This document shows positions 1-8,690 of a DNA stretch of 34,946 nucleotides, piece after piece. The stretch spans positions 1 through 34,946 of the forward strand of contig NZ_FQVW01000033.1 in NCBI RefSeq assembly GCF_900129485.1, given 5' to 3'. The notes below the pieces were generated by a model. That model saw only the letters and a program-made list of their open reading frames with translations, had not been told where the DNA came from and ran no database searches. The position numbers and the translations under genes are program-made. Source of the DNA: Ornithinibacillus halophilus (GTDB taxonomy: Bacteria; Bacillota; Bacilli; Bacillales; Amphibacillaceae). Numbering within the stretch: the first letter of the stretch is position 1; each line of letters starts with the position of its first letter.

Positions 1-214
1 TCGAGGAAGGGTCTCGATGCCCGTAGCAAAAAATAGAGGTTCTACGGTAATCGAGGAGAGCTCTCGATGCCCGTAGCAAAAGAAACAGAGGTTCTACGGT
101 AATCGAGGAAGGGTCTCGATGCCCGTAGCAAAAGAAACAGAGGTTCTTCGGTAATCGAGGAGAGGTCTCGATGCCCGTAGCAGAAGAAATAGAGGTTCTA
201 CGGTAATCGAGGAA
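1..214. repeat. 52-bp tandem hairpin repeat array, four units plus a partial fifth
   Basis: Units begin at 1, 51, 103, 155 and 207. The first is 50 bp, the next three are 52 bp and the last is cut short after 8 bp. Each unit carries two small inverted repeats. One is TCGAG...CTCGA with a 7-base loop; the other is CCGTAG...CTACGG with a loop of about 17 bases, and in the third unit one arm has a mismatch (CTTCGG). Variation is mostly confined to the loops. There is no gene in this stretch, and the array probably extends left of the window. Its function is unknown; similar short palindromic arrays lie between genes in many Bacillaceae. Confidence 0.85.
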
Positions 215-256
215 ACCAACGCATCCTTGACACAATCAATTTAATCTGAACAAGTT

Positions 257-285
257 AAAAAGGCAGCCGATGAGGTTGCCTTTTT
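257..285. terminator. Bidirectional rho-independent terminator
   Basis: A 9-bp perfect stem, AAAAAGGCA / TGCCTTTTT, with an 11-base loop and T-runs on both sides. It sits directly after the HAD hydrolase stop codon on the minus strand and could also end transcription arriving from the left. Confidence 0.85.
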
Positions 286-287
286 AC

Positions 288-1073
288 TTATGAAATAATA
301 TTCAGTTTCTTTAATCCATAATAAATACCTGATTTTTCTACTGTAGTTGTTTGATGTTTTGCATAGTTTAGCAGGTCTGGATTTGCGTTTCCCATTGCAA
401 CCCCTTCACCAACTGCTTGTAGCATTTCTTTATCATTCATGCCATCTCCAAAGGCAATCGAATTTTCTTTATGAATCTGAAGTTCACGTAACACCCGTTT
501 TATCGCTTGTCCTTTATTCACGGTCGTCCGAATAACATCATAGCAGCGGCGTACCCCATCTATATTAACCTGCGAAAGAAGGATGTCATCATCAAATTCA
601 TAGAGTGTAGTATCTTCTGGATCCATATTAATGATTGTCATGCCTAGAATATTTTCCAAAATATCTTCATTTACACGATTATTTTTGTGGAGATTAAAAA
701 TCTTGATGAAACGGTCAATTTCTGGAGTATTGAGAGTGGTAAAGTAATTTCTTTCATTTGTATACATCACGAGTTCATGGTTCTTTTCAGAAGCTATATT
801 AATAAATTTCTTAACTATCGAGCTGTCCATCGGTTCATTAATAATTGTGCGATCTTGGTAGGTAGCATAAGCTCCGTTATAACCAATTAAAGATTGAATA
901 CCTAAATCTTCTGCCAAATCGTCAATTTCATGTATAGGTCTACCTGTTGCAAGAAAAACTTCCAATCCCTTTTCTATAGCTTTTGTTATCGCTTCTTTAG
1001 TTAAGGCAGTATAAGTATGGTCTGGTTTTAAAATCGTTCCGTCTATATCAAGAAAAAGAATATTGTATGTCAT
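288..1073 (-). CDS. Cof-type HAD-IIB family hydrolase (sugar-phosphate or nucleotide phosphatase)
   Basis: A 261-residue protein of the haloacid dehalogenase superfamily, Cof/YkrA type. Visible motifs: motif I FLDIDGT at residues 7-13 (nucleophile D9, acid/base D11), motif II with the Thr of LATGRP near residue 43, a conserved Lys in NKGQAIKR, and the metal-binding FGDGMND motif near the C-terminus. The central region between motifs II and III is the C2B cap expected of Cof proteins. These enzymes dephosphorylate small cytosolic phosphometabolites; the exact substrate cannot be read from sequence. The start is supported by AAGGAG about 7 bases upstream of the ATG. It is a single-gene unit ending at the hairpin at 257-285. 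Confidence 0.9.
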   Translation of the reverse strand: MTYNILFLDIDGTILKPDHTYTALTKEAITKAIEKGLEVFLATGRPIHEIDDLAEDLGIQSLIGYNGAYATYQDRTIINEPMDSSIVKKFINIASEKNHELVMYTNERNYFTTLNTPEIDRFIKIFNLHKNNRVNEDILENILGMTIINMDPEDTTLYEFDDDILLSQVNIDGVRRCYDVIRTTVNKGQAIKRVLRELQIHKENSIAFGDGMNDKEMLQAVGEGVAMGNANPDLLNYAKHQTTTVEKSGIYYGLKKLNIIS

Positions 1074-1167
1074 TGCAATCTCCTTCAGTTGTATTATTCA
1101 TCGATAGTGTATCACAAAAATTGACAGATTTATATGAGAGTTACCGAGCAAAAGTAAGTATGTATGC

Positions 1168-1215
1168 AAAAAATCTGAACAGATGAAGTATAGAACTTCA
1201 TCGTTCAGATTTTTT
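1168..1215 (-). terminator. Terminator downstream of the M3 peptidase
   Basis: A long hairpin with AAAAAATCTGAAC on one side and GTTCAGATTTTTT on the other, extended by GATGAAG/CTTCATC, with a 7-base loop and one bulge. Both ends carry A/T runs, so it may also work for rightward transcription. It lies about 200 bp beyond the peptidase stop codon, after the dispersed repeat at 1260-1392. The 1074-1418 gap contains only this hairpin and that repeat. Confidence 0.7.
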
Positions 1216-1259
1216 ATAAGTATATCTCAGGATTTCACTGTAATTTAATTCTAAGATTA

Positions 1260-1392
1260 CTCAAAACTAGCGTAAGAAATACACGAAGACTCCTTCGGGA
1301 GGAAAGGCATAGGTAAGACCCCACAGGGCGAATGCCCGAGGAGGCTTACCAGCCGCCCGAGGAAAGCGAAGTGTATTTCTGAAGCGATAGGA
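1260..1392. repeat. Dispersed Bacillaceae palindromic repeat, copy 1
   Basis: About 130 bp bounded by an exact inverted repeat AGAAATACAC (1275-1284) / GTGTATTTCT (1371-1380). Inside are further stems: ACTCC/GGAG, GGTAAG/CTTACC and GGGC/GCCC. A second copy is at 21535-21735, with near-identical ends and an extra insert. It is GC-richer than its surroundings and non-coding. The pattern resembles the GC-rich repeat often seen between genes of Oceanobacillus, Virgibacillus and related genera (recalled, not searched). Confidence 0.8.
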
Positions 1393-1418
1393 TTCTTTCA
1401 GTACAGTTTTAGAAAATA

Positions 1419-3116
1419 TTACAACGCTTTGTCATCGACTGAATCAAGCCATTTTTCGATTTCGTCGACGATAGATTCTACAGTTCCTTCTTCAAAAGGA
1501 GACTTAAGATTAGCTGCTTCAACCAATCCAAGGAACGGCTTAGAACCACCTAGTTTACAAAGTTTTAGATAGTCATTCCAAGCTTCTTCACGATTTTCAC
1601 GGGATCGTTTCCAGAATTGGAAGGCACAAATTTGCGCTAGCGTATAATCAATGTAATAGAAAGGCACTTCATAAATATGCCCTTGACGTTGCCAAACAGC
1701 TCCAGATTCCCAGTAAGGAATGCCTTCGTAATCGCGATGTGGAAGGTAAGTTTCTTCTAACTTCTTCCAAGCTTGTTTACGTTGTTCTGGAGTCCACTCA
1801 GGATTTTCATACACGAGATGCTGGAACTCATCAACAGCAACTCCGTACGGTAAGAAACGAAGTCCACTTGCTAAATGAGAAAACTTATATTTATCTGTGT
1901 CCTCTTTAAAGAATAACTCCATCCAAGGCCATGTGAAAAATTCCATACTCATTGAATGAATTTCTGCAGACTCATGTGTTGGCCAAATATATTCTGGTAT
2001 TCCAATGTTACGACTAGAGTACACTTGGAAGGCATGACCTGCTTCATGGGTAAGAACATCGATGTCACCAGAAGTTCCATTAAAGTTAGAGAAAATAAAT
2101 GGCGACTCATAGTCATCAATAAACGTACAATATCCACCAGCTTCTTTTCCTTTTTTCGCTTCTAAGTCCATTAAGTTACGATCAAGCATATATTGGAAAA
2201 ATTCTTTTGTTTCCTCAGAAAGTTCTTCATACATTTTCTTCCCATTTTCAATAATCCATTCTGGAGAACCTTTTGGTGTTGGGTTACCTGTCTTGAACTC
2301 GAAGTTTTCATCATAAAACTTCAATGAATCAACACCGATTCTTTCTGCTTGCTTTTTATATAACTTAGACACTAATGGAACGATTACGTCACGTACTTGC
2401 TTACGATAAACCTCAACCATTTTAGCATTGTAATCAATACGTGTCATTCGAATATATCCAAGTTCAACGAAATTTTTGTACCCTAATGTAGTTGCAATTT
2501 CATGGCGAACTTTCACCAATTGATCATAAAGGTCATCAAACTTTTCTGCGTTTTTCTCAAAGAACCCAGAACTTGCTTGGATAGCCTCTTTACGTACATT
2601 TCGGTCTTTATCTTGTGTAAATGGTCCAAGTTGAGCTAACGTGTAAGTTTTACCTTGAAAGTCAACTTCAGCAGATGCCACAAGCTTTGAGTACTCGGAC
2701 GTTAGTTTATTTTCTTTTTGAAGTAGGCTAATAACTTCAGGAGAAAATGCTTTAATCTGGTAATCTGCCAAATCAAAAAGCTGTGCGCCCCATTTTTCTT
2801 CTAACTCTTTTCGGAATGGAGTTTTTACTAGTTCTTTATAAAAATCAGTATCTAGCTTTTGAATTTCAGGGGTAACTTCATCCCAAAAGTCACGTTCTTT
2901 TTGATAAAATTCATCATTTGTATCGATGGAAGCTCTTATGTACACCAAGTTAAATAATGTTGACATTTTATTACGAGCTTTATTAATTTTTTCAATGGCC
3001 TCATTTTGTTCATCTATGGTCGTGGCATTTTTAAAACGGTTTAACAACTCCTGAAATGCATTTTTTTCTTCCTCTAGGTTGGGACGTTTATATTCATAAT
3101 CTTGAAATGTTAACAT
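1419..3116 (-). CDS. M3 family oligoendopeptidase (zinc metallopeptidase)
   Basis: A 565-residue thimet-oligopeptidase/PepF-like enzyme that cleaves short cytosolic peptides. The zinc motif HEAGH lies at residues 357-361 (two His ligands and the catalytic Glu). The third ligand is probably the Glu of the THESAEIHS segment about 25 residues downstream. The long helical N-terminal region is the usual M3 channel-forming part. The length matches the short (about 565 aa) M3 oligoendopeptidase subfamily of Firmicutes rather than 600-aa PepF, so no symbol is given. Start: AAAGGAGGAAGAAT precedes the ATG. It is monocistronic and divergent from the gene at 3267. No signal peptide is visible, so it is cytosolic. 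Confidence 0.92.
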   Translation of the reverse strand: MLTFQDYEYKRPNLEEEKNAFQELLNRFKNATTIDEQNEAIEKINKARNKMSTLFNLVYIRASIDTNDEFYQKERDFWDEVTPEIQKLDTDFYKELVKTPFRKELEEKWGAQLFDLADYQIKAFSPEVISLLQKENKLTSEYSKLVASAEVDFQGKTYTLAQLGPFTQDKDRNVRKEAIQASSGFFEKNAEKFDDLYDQLVKVRHEIATTLGYKNFVELGYIRMTRIDYNAKMVEVYRKQVRDVIVPLVSKLYKKQAERIGVDSLKFYDENFEFKTGNPTPKGSPEWIIENGKKMYEELSEETKEFFQYMLDRNLMDLEAKKGKEAGGYCTFIDDYESPFIFSNFNGTSGDIDVLTHEAGHAFQVYSSRNIGIPEYIWPTHESAEIHSMSMEFFTWPWMELFFKEDTDKYKFSHLASGLRFLPYGVAVDEFQHLVYENPEWTPEQRKQAWKKLEETYLPHRDYEGIPYWESGAVWQRQGHIYEVPFYYIDYTLAQICAFQFWKRSRENREEAWNDYLKLCKLGGSKPFLGLVEAANLKSPFEEGTVESIVDEIEKWLDSVDDKAL

Positions 3117-3266
3117 ATTCTTCCTCCTTTATAGATTCTATTATACGACATTTTTTCTGTATTTCCTCTCATAAAATTAAAATAATAGTAATTTTTCGTA
3201 ACATAAGACAACTTAACTATACAGTATACATAATAATAGCAAATACAATAGGGAAGGGGAGTTCGA

Positions 3267-3713
3267 ATGGGGCTATTCCGTAATTTGTTTAAGAAGCAAG
3301 AAACGGAATTGGTGGATTATAAGGGGCAGTTAGAAGCAATCATGGAGGAGTTACATGTAGAAACTTGGTTTAGAGATATTGTAATGGAAGAGATAGAAGA
3401 AGCAGAAAGACATGTTGAACTTGAGTATATGGAAGGGTTGTTGCAAAGGTGGGCAAATGAAGGGAAAGTTCCTGCAAATTTTGAAGAAGTATCGTTTCTA
3501 AAAGAGATCTATCAGCAGTATAGTGAGTGGGTTCAGGAGATGTCCGAACTTCACTACGAGGTACGAATTTCAGAAGAAAAAAATATGGAATCTTATTTGA
3601 ATGACCTTGGAATCCCCTACACAACATTAAGATCGTTAGAATTAAAAAGAACATACTTTGCACTGAAATGTGAATTTCTTAATGTCATTAGTCAAATATC
3701 ATGGAGAGAGTAG
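3267..3713 (+). CDS. Conserved-looking hypothetical acidic protein, 148 aa
   Basis: I do not recognise the family. The ORF has a good ribosome site (GGGAAGGGGAG) before ATG and ends shortly before a clear terminator, so it looks like a real single-gene unit. The N-terminus is short and basic (MGLFRNLFKKQ). The rest is strongly acidic and helical, with many E/L/Y residues and no membrane segment, signal peptide, Cys pairs or recognisable catalytic motif. The pattern suggests a small soluble all-helical protein. It is divergent from the M3 peptidase, with a shared AT-rich upstream region of about 150 bp. Confidence 0.7.
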   Translation: MGLFRNLFKKQETELVDYKGQLEAIMEELHVETWFRDIVMEEIEEAERHVELEYMEGLLQRWANEGKVPANFEEVSFLKEIYQQYSEWVQEMSELHYEVRISEEKNMESYLNDLGIPYTTLRSLELKRTYFALKCEFLNVISQISWRE

Positions 3714-3780
3714 AGAATTGTTGATAGTAAGTCATGCAAAATGGAGTAGTTGATTATTTCTATAAAACATTTAAGAAAAA

Positions 3781-3814
3781 AATCCATCCCATATAATTAT
3801 AGGATGGATTTTCT
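3781..3814. terminator. Bidirectional terminator between convergent genes
   Basis: A 9-bp stem AATCCATCC / GGATGGATT with a 12-base loop and A/T tracts on both sides. It lies between the 148-aa gene (plus strand) and the symporter gene (minus strand), so it probably serves both. Confidence 0.85.
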
Positions 3815-3824
3815 TAGCTTCCAT

Positions 3825-5024
3825 TTAGGCGGCCTGGGCATCGTGTTTCTTTTCTGATGCGTCCACAACCACACTGGCAGATGCATCTCCCATAACATTG
3901 ACGGAAGTACGCATCATGTCTAGAATACGGTCAACCCCAGCAATTAGTGCAATTCCTTCTAATGGTAAGTTAACAGCAGCTAATACCATCGTCAACATGA
4001 CCATACCAGCACCTGGAACACCTGCTGTACCAATTGAAGCTAAAGTAGCAATTAAGGCTACTGTTAGGATTTGTGCAAAGGATAGCGATTCACCGAAATA
4101 TTGGGCAATAAAGACAACCGCAACCCCTTGGTAAATAGCTGTACCGTCCATATTAATCGTTGCTCCCAATGGTAAGACGAAACTACTCGTATCTTTAGAT
4201 ACACCAAGATTTTCTTGTGTGTTCTTCATCGTTACTGGTAAAGTCCCAGAACTGGAGCACGTACTAAAGGCAACGGTTGCCGCTGGAAAAATCCCTTTAA
4301 AAAACTGAACAGGACTAAGTTTTCCAAGAGATTTAACACCAATTGAATAAACAACAGCTGCATGAATAATACAGGCAATAAGAACAGCTAGTATTAACTT
4401 TATGAGAGGCAGCAGTACGGCAGCCCCGTATTCACCAACTATTGGTGCAAGTAACCCAAAGATACCAATCGGAACAAGCTTCATCACTAGGCCTGTAATT
4501 TTGTACATGATCTCTGCCAAACCTTCAAAAAATCGTTCGACAGGTCGAGCCTTTTCACCAACTAATTTTATACCGATTCCTAAAAATATTGCGAAGAAGA
4601 TAATTTGAAGAATATTTCCAGTTGCAAGAGATTCAATTGGGTTGGTAGGTATAATATTTAATATTGTATCAATAACACTTTGTGTTTCTGGTGCTGATGC
4701 TTCTTCTTCAACGGTAACATCTAGTCCTGTACCAGGAGAGATGATGTAAGCAACAACTAGGCCAATAGAAATTGCAGCAAAACTTGTGACTAAATAATAA
4801 GAAATGGTTTTACCACCAAGACGGCCTAATTTTTTAACATCTCCAGCACTTGTAACCCCTACTATGATAGTAGATAAAATTAATGGAACAATGATAAATT
4901 TAATTAAGTTTAAAAACAAATCCCCAAGAGGTTGTACATAACTAGCACGTTCTCCAAAAATTAAACCAATAATAATAGCTAATACAAACGCGCCAACTAT
5001 TTGATAAACAAACCTTTTACTCAT
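3825..5024 (-). CDS. Dicarboxylate/amino acid:cation symporter (DAACS family)
   Basis: A 399-residue integral membrane carrier of the GltP/GltT/DctA family, taking up glutamate/aspartate or C4-dicarboxylates with H+ or Na+. Signature motifs are present: the serine-rich SSSGTLP of hairpin 1, NMDGTA, GVPGAG of hairpin 2, and D-x3-R in DRILDMMRTSVNVMGD. The Arg in that last motif is the residue that coordinates the substrate side-chain carboxylate in acidic-substrate transporters, so an acidic substrate is inferred. About eight hydrophobic segments are visible. The C-terminus ends in a short charged tail (EKKHDAQAA). AGGAGTG precedes the start. Glutamate and dicarboxylate members cannot be separated here. 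Confidence 0.9.
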   Translation of the reverse strand: MSKRFVYQIVGAFVLAIIIGLIFGERASYVQPLGDLFLNLIKFIIVPLILSTIIVGVTSAGDVKKLGRLGGKTISYYLVTSFAAISIGLVVAYIISPGTGLDVTVEEEASAPETQSVIDTILNIIPTNPIESLATGNILQIIFFAIFLGIGIKLVGEKARPVERFFEGLAEIMYKITGLVMKLVPIGIFGLLAPIVGEYGAAVLLPLIKLILAVLIACIIHAAVVYSIGVKSLGKLSPVQFFKGIFPAATVAFSTCSSSGTLPVTMKNTQENLGVSKDTSSFVLPLGATINMDGTAIYQGVAVVFIAQYFGESLSFAQILTVALIATLASIGTAGVPGAGMVMLTMVLAAVNLPLEGIALIAGVDRILDMMRTSVNVMGDASASVVVDASEKKHDAQAA

Positions 5025-5256
5025 GTTAACACTCCTTTTTTATTGATTTTAGGATAGAAGCTCACTGTGTTTATATTGCGAAAATTCCCTCCTTTCATAT
5101 TAATGTTTTAATTATCTCAAAATATGAAAAAATTGGCAATATTAATTTTCGGTAATATAGGCGTATTAGAATCCATTCCGTTGACTTTTAGTTGATTCGA
5201 TTGTAGACTAGATTTTAAATATATAAAATTAAAAATATTATTAATGAGGTGAGGTC

Positions 5257-5532
5257 ATGGTACAACCGGTTCTAACAATAGGAGCCGTTTTAGCTGTGAT
5301 TTTGGTTGTGCTTGGATTTGTATTATTGAAAGGCTCGAAATCTCAGTACTTACCATATTATCCAGGAGCAGTAATTTTTGGAAGTGGGTTAGTCTTTGTT
5401 GTACTAGCTCCAATGGTAGAACGCATGTTTATTATGGATGCATCACTTGGTGGATGGGGAATAGCATGCTTATTTGCAGCAGGAATTGGACTAATGGTAA
5501 CTGCTGTTAATGACGTATTCGTACGTACATGA
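5257..5532 (+). CDS. Small membrane protein, YesK-like, 91 aa
   Basis: Three hydrophobic segments are apparent: about residues 5-25, 38-55 and 65-85. They are joined by short loops, including a basic KGSKSQY turn. GAGGTGAGGT lies just upstream of the ATG, and a strong terminator follows. It resembles small YesK-like membrane proteins of Bacillus, but that is a weak match from memory. Its function is unknown. It is monocistronic, between the divergent symporter and the convergent cvfB. Confidence 0.75.
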   Translation: MVQPVLTIGAVLAVILVVLGFVLLKGSKSQYLPYYPGAVIFGSGLVFVVLAPMVERMFIMDASLGGWGIACLFAAGIGLMVTAVNDVFVRT

Positions 5533-5542
5533 GTAAATAAAG

Positions 5543-5577
5543 AAAAGCGCAAAGCTCACTCGGGCTTTGCGCTTTTT
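5543..5577. terminator. Bidirectional terminator between convergent genes
   Basis: A 13-bp perfect stem AAAAGCGCAAAGC / GCTTTGCGCTTTT with an 8-base loop, between the small membrane protein gene (plus) and cvfB (minus), which begins to overlap its far flank. Confidence 0.9.
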
Positions 5578-5581
5578 AATC

Positions 5582-6436
5582 CTACCTTAAGAATGTTTTT
5601 CCCTCTTTTTGTTCAATTTTTCCTTCTTTCATTAACTTTCCTAGTGCACGTTTAAAGGCTGCTTTACTAATATTAAATGTCGCTCGAATTTCATCTGGGT
5701 CACTTTTATCATTAAAAGGGATAACTCCATCATGATCTTCTAAATGGTTCAAAATTGCTTGGGCATCATCAACCATTCCATGCTGTTTCAATGGACGAAG
5801 AGAAACATTCAGCGTTCCATCAGGTTTTACTTCAATAACCCTTCCATTAACTAACTCCCCGAGACGTGGTTCTTCCTTACGTTCGGAATGGTGAATGAAG
5901 CCACGATACCACTCATCAGAAACAATGGCAGTGCCTTCTCGACTTGTAAGATAGACTCTTCCAGAAAAACTCTGATTTAATAATTCATCCGGAGCTAGTT
6001 CAACTTCTCTAGCAATTACGCCTTCAGTAGCAGGTATTGCTAACAATCGGCCTTTACGATCTTTTCCAAGGGTAACAAATAATTTATCGCCAACTTTTGG
6101 CCATACATTTTCATATAAAGGTAAGTCATCCTTTGAGATGAGTATCTCTTTTGTTGTACCGATGTCAACAAATGCTCCAAGATGTGGGAGAACTTCTTTT
6201 ACTTCTGCCCAGTCATATACATCCACCACAACAGTTGGAAGCACAGTCGTAGCAATTACGTTTCCTTTTTTATCTAAGTATAAAAATACTTCTACTTCTT
6301 GCCCTACTTCTAATTCAGTTTCTGTTTCATTATGATGTAACAGTACTTCCTGCATGTCATATTTTAATACATAGCCTGTATCAATGGTTCGATCAACAAT
6401 TAATGTTTGGATTGTTCCAATTGGTAATGTATTCAT
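5582..6436 (-). CDS. cvfB: CvfB/YitL family S1 RNA-binding protein
   Basis: A 284-residue protein of the conserved virulence factor B family (YitL in Bacillus). It has tandem S1-like OB folds: residues about 5-60, 70-135 (with HLGAFVDIGTTKEILI) and 150-215 (with GTAIVSDEWYRGFIHHSE). A C-terminal winged-helix region, about 225-284, contains RATFNISKAAFKRALGKLMKEG. Family members bind RNA and affect post-transcriptional expression, including virulence genes in Staphylococcus aureus. The length is normal. AGAGGTTTTAGGT lies upstream of the ATG, with a weak ribosome site. It is a single gene. Confidence 0.92.
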   Translation of the reverse strand: MNTLPIGTIQTLIVDRTIDTGYVLKYDMQEVLLHHNETETELEVGQEVEVFLYLDKKGNVIATTVLPTVVVDVYDWAEVKEVLPHLGAFVDIGTTKEILISKDDLPLYENVWPKVGDKLFVTLGKDRKGRLLAIPATEGVIAREVELAPDELLNQSFSGRVYLTSREGTAIVSDEWYRGFIHHSERKEEPRLGELVNGRVIEVKPDGTLNVSLRPLKQHGMVDDAQAILNHLEDHDGVIPFNDKSDPDEIRATFNISKAAFKRALGKLMKEGKIEQKEGKTFLR

Positions 6437-6464
6437 ACCTAAAACCTCTTTCTTATGTATTGGA

Positions 6465-6497
6465 AAAGGGGTACCTCATTAAAAGAGTACCCCTTTG
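6465..6497 (-). terminator. Hairpin in the cvfB upstream region
   Basis: A stem AAAGGGGTAC / GTACCCCTTT with a 13-base loop, followed by TTTT in the minus direction. It is only about 30 bp upstream of cvfB on the same strand. It can be the terminator of the ABC transporter unit to the right or a leader attenuator of cvfB; sequence alone does not decide. Confidence 0.55.
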
Positions 6498-6539
6498 ATT
6501 ATAAAGTAACACATTCATTTTTAATTTTATCAAATTTAA

Positions 6540-6780
6540 AGGTGAATCATGGAATACTTCACCATAACCGCGGTCTATGTTCCACTGGTAAGAATGTCTA
6601 GCTTCAGTTCCCTAAACGGTCACTTACGCTTTTCTTACATGTTCTCTAACTTAAGCAACGTAAGCCCTACCTGCTCTTACGTCCTTGCAACCCTATAGTC
6701 GCGCCAGTGTGAATAAGCATCTTCAAAAACATTGCAGAATGCCAGAATTGAATTGTTACTTTAGTAACTTATCTATAATC
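6540..6780. repeat. Structured non-coding segment with dispersed-repeat-like sequence
   Basis: There is no gene between cvfB and the ABC permease (6437-6820). The stretch contains several complementary pairs: CACTGG (about 6583) with CCAGTG (about 6704), CTTACG with CGTAAG and again CTTACG, and CGCG-CTAT with ATAG-CGCG. The part around 6596-6640 (GTCTAGCTTCAG...CACTTACGCTTTTCTT) resembles the TCTAGCT...CGCTTTTCT repeat family of Bacillaceae. It is GC-richer than its flanks. A small hairpin, GTCAAA/TTTGAC at 6799-6818, follows the permease stop. Confidence 0.5.
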
Positions 6781-6820
6781 TCATAAGTGGACAAGTTTGT
6801 CAAATTAATTTCTTTGACCC

Positions 6821-7435
6821 TTATAAGATATCTCTTCTAGAAAAGATCCACACTGACAGTTTGTAAGAAAAGAATAAGAATAATAATGCACATGCAGATA
6901 ATAGTAAAATATTACTAGTAAATGAATTATTAGTATACCAATCAGCAACCGGACTAACGGATAATGCTCCTACAACCATTGCCATAGTAAATAAAGAACC
7001 TAATATCCCAATAAACGACTTATTAAAACTCTGAAAAAAATAATAGACTGGTAATGTTACTGCAATCGTTAAATAAATTAAGGACAAAATAATCAGGACT
7101 TCGTTTGGTATTATTTCAACATCTTTGAGAATTGGAGATTCTGGTCCCCCTAATAGGAAAAGAAAAATCACATAGATTAATATAGATGAAGTAGCTAAAA
7201 TGACTAAATATAAATATCGTGCTTGCACAATTTGTACTTTACTAACAGGAATGCTCACCAAATATTTATTAATACGATTTGCAGAGTCAGAATATATCCC
7301 CTGAATGATAAAACCAATGATAATCCATGATAAAGTATAGGGGCTAAAGGAAGCAATAAAAGGAATGATGATAATGAAAAACACATATAAATAAGCTGGA
7401 TTTAATGTAAATTCCTTTTTCAGTAGTGATGTCAT
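6821..7435 (-). CDS. ABC-2 type transporter permease
   Basis: A 204-residue, very hydrophobic protein with about six membrane segments, beginning MTSLLKKEFTLNP, the amphipathic N-terminus typical of ABC-2 exporter permeases. A loop with NRINKYLVSIPVSK after the second segment matches the coupling-helix region of this family. The gene starts two bases after the ATPase stop codon in the same transcript, so it is the membrane partner of that ATPase. Substrate unknown; YtrA-controlled exporters of this size usually respond to cell-wall-active compounds (family knowledge). Confidence 0.85.
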   Translation of the reverse strand: MTSLLKKEFTLNPAYLYVFFIIIIPFIASFSPYTLSWIIIGFIIQGIYSDSANRINKYLVSIPVSKVQIVQARYLYLVILATSSILIYVIFLFLLGGPESPILKDVEIIPNEVLIILSLIYLTIAVTLPVYYFFQSFNKSFIGILGSLFTMAMVVGALSVSPVADWYTNNSFTSNILLLSACALLFLFFSYKLSVWIFSRRDIL

Positions 7436-7437
7436 GG

Positions 7438-8289
7438 TTAGTTCTCCTTTCTTGTCATGTAATACATAATATCTTCGAGTGTAGCTTTTTCGATAACTAG
7501 TTCATTTTCATAGTCTTCAAAAATAGAAAGGTCTCCTTCAAATAATCCGGTGAACCCAACATGATTCATTTGAATTCCACTAAATATGCCCTTTGTATCG
7601 GCATCAATTAAATCTTTATTTCCTTTTATAATGTGGAAGTTTTGATTGATTTCCTCCATACTCTTCTGAAGAGCAATCTTTCCTTTATAGATAAAAATAA
7701 TGTAATCGGCAATTCGGTCAAGGTCCGTAGTAATATGAGTGGACAAAAATATCGTTTGATTTTCACGTACCATCAATTCTTGAAGCAAATCTAGCAGCTC
7801 TCGTCGGAAAATCGGATCGAGTCCTGCAGTTGGTTCATCCATAACAATAAATTCAGGTTCGTGACTTAATGCAAATAGCAGCGATGTTTTCATTTTCATC
7901 CCTTTAGAAAACTTATTGATTTTCTTTTTTAATGGAAGTTCAAAACGAGTGAAGTGTTTTTGAAACAATTCCTCATTCCATGACTCATACAACGGAGCAA
8001 TGAATTTTTTCATTTTAACAATCGTAAACTCTTCATACATGTATAAATCATCGTAAACAAAACCAATTTTTTGTTTGATGGTGTGATTTTTGTGTGAGGT
8101 ACCAAATAATTGTATATCCCCATCATCGATTTGCAGAATATCCATCATCATCTGTATTGTTGATGTTTTACCGCTTCCATTTGGACCGATAAATCCAGTG
8201 ACATATCCAGATGGAATAGTCATATTTAAATTTTCAATGGTAAAATCTTTACGTTTCTTTGTGACGGAATGGAATTCAACGGCATTCAT
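7438..8289 (-). CDS. ABC transporter ATP-binding protein
   Basis: About 283 residues. Walker A is GPNGSGKTS, the signature is degenerate (NKFSKGMKMK in place of LSGGQ), Walker B is FIVMDEP, followed by the D-loop AGLDP and the H-loop STHIT. The C-terminal about 60 residues are a non-catalytic extension. I chose the ATG at 8289 because GGGAG sits 9 bases upstream. An in-frame ATG at 8307 would overlap the regulator gene by 17 bases and has no such site. The gene lies between the GntR regulator and the permease in one operon, so it energises that exporter. Confidence 0.88.
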   Translation of the reverse strand: MNAVEFHSVTKKRKDFTIENLNMTIPSGYVTGFIGPNGSGKTSTIQMMMDILQIDDGDIQLFGTSHKNHTIKQKIGFVYDDLYMYEEFTIVKMKKFIAPLYESWNEELFQKHFTRFELPLKKKINKFSKGMKMKTSLLFALSHEPEFIVMDEPTAGLDPIFRRELLDLLQELMVRENQTIFLSTHITTDLDRIADYIIFIYKGKIALQKSMEEINQNFHIIKGNKDLIDADTKGIFSGIQMNHVGFTGLFEGDLSIFEDYENELVIEKATLEDIMYYMTRKEN

Positions 8290-8290
8290 C

Positions 8291-8668
8291 TTACACATCT
8301 CCCTCAAAATATATATCGATTAGTTCTTTTATGTCATTCTTAGAAAGCTCAAGTCGTTTAGCCTCCTGAACAATTTTTTCAATTTCATTTTCTAGCTCTC
8401 TTAATTGCCATTCTTTTAATACGTGTGGTTCCTGTCCTGCAACGAAAGTTCCTTTTCCAACAACAGAAATCAAATAACCTTCACTTTCCAGATCCTCGTA
8501 TGCTCTTTTTGTCGTAATGACGCTGACCTTTAATTCTTTGGCAAGTAAACGCATAGATGGAAGCGCATCTCCTGCAACGAGCTCCCCCGAATAGATATGT
8601 TGTTTGATTTGTTCTTTAATCTGTTGGAAAAGAGGTTCTTTACTATTGTTCGATATAAGAATATTCAT
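8291..8668 (-). CDS. GntR family regulator, YtrA subfamily
   Basis: A 125-residue short GntR protein. The N-terminal winged helix-turn-helix (about residues 5-75) has the LFQQIKEQIKQHI start and the PSMRLLAKELKVSVITTKRAYEDL recognition region. The effector part is only a short helical tail of about 45 residues, as in YtrA. It is the first gene of the operon with the ABC ATPase and permease, and YtrA-type proteins repress such operons. The promoter upstream carries a 30-bp near-palindrome, presumably the operator. Confidence 0.9.
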   Translation of the reverse strand: MNILISNNSKEPLFQQIKEQIKQHIYSGELVAGDALPSMRLLAKELKVSVITTKRAYEDLESEGYLISVVGKGTFVAGQEPHVLKEWQLRELENEIEKIVQEAKRLELSKNDIKELIDIYFEGDV

Positions 8669-8690
8669 AGCAAAACCCCTTAATCATTAT

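Noticed and set aside
1-214. Possible CRISPR array
   Set aside because: Units are near-identical along their whole length and directly abut. There are no unique spacers, and no cas genes are in the window.
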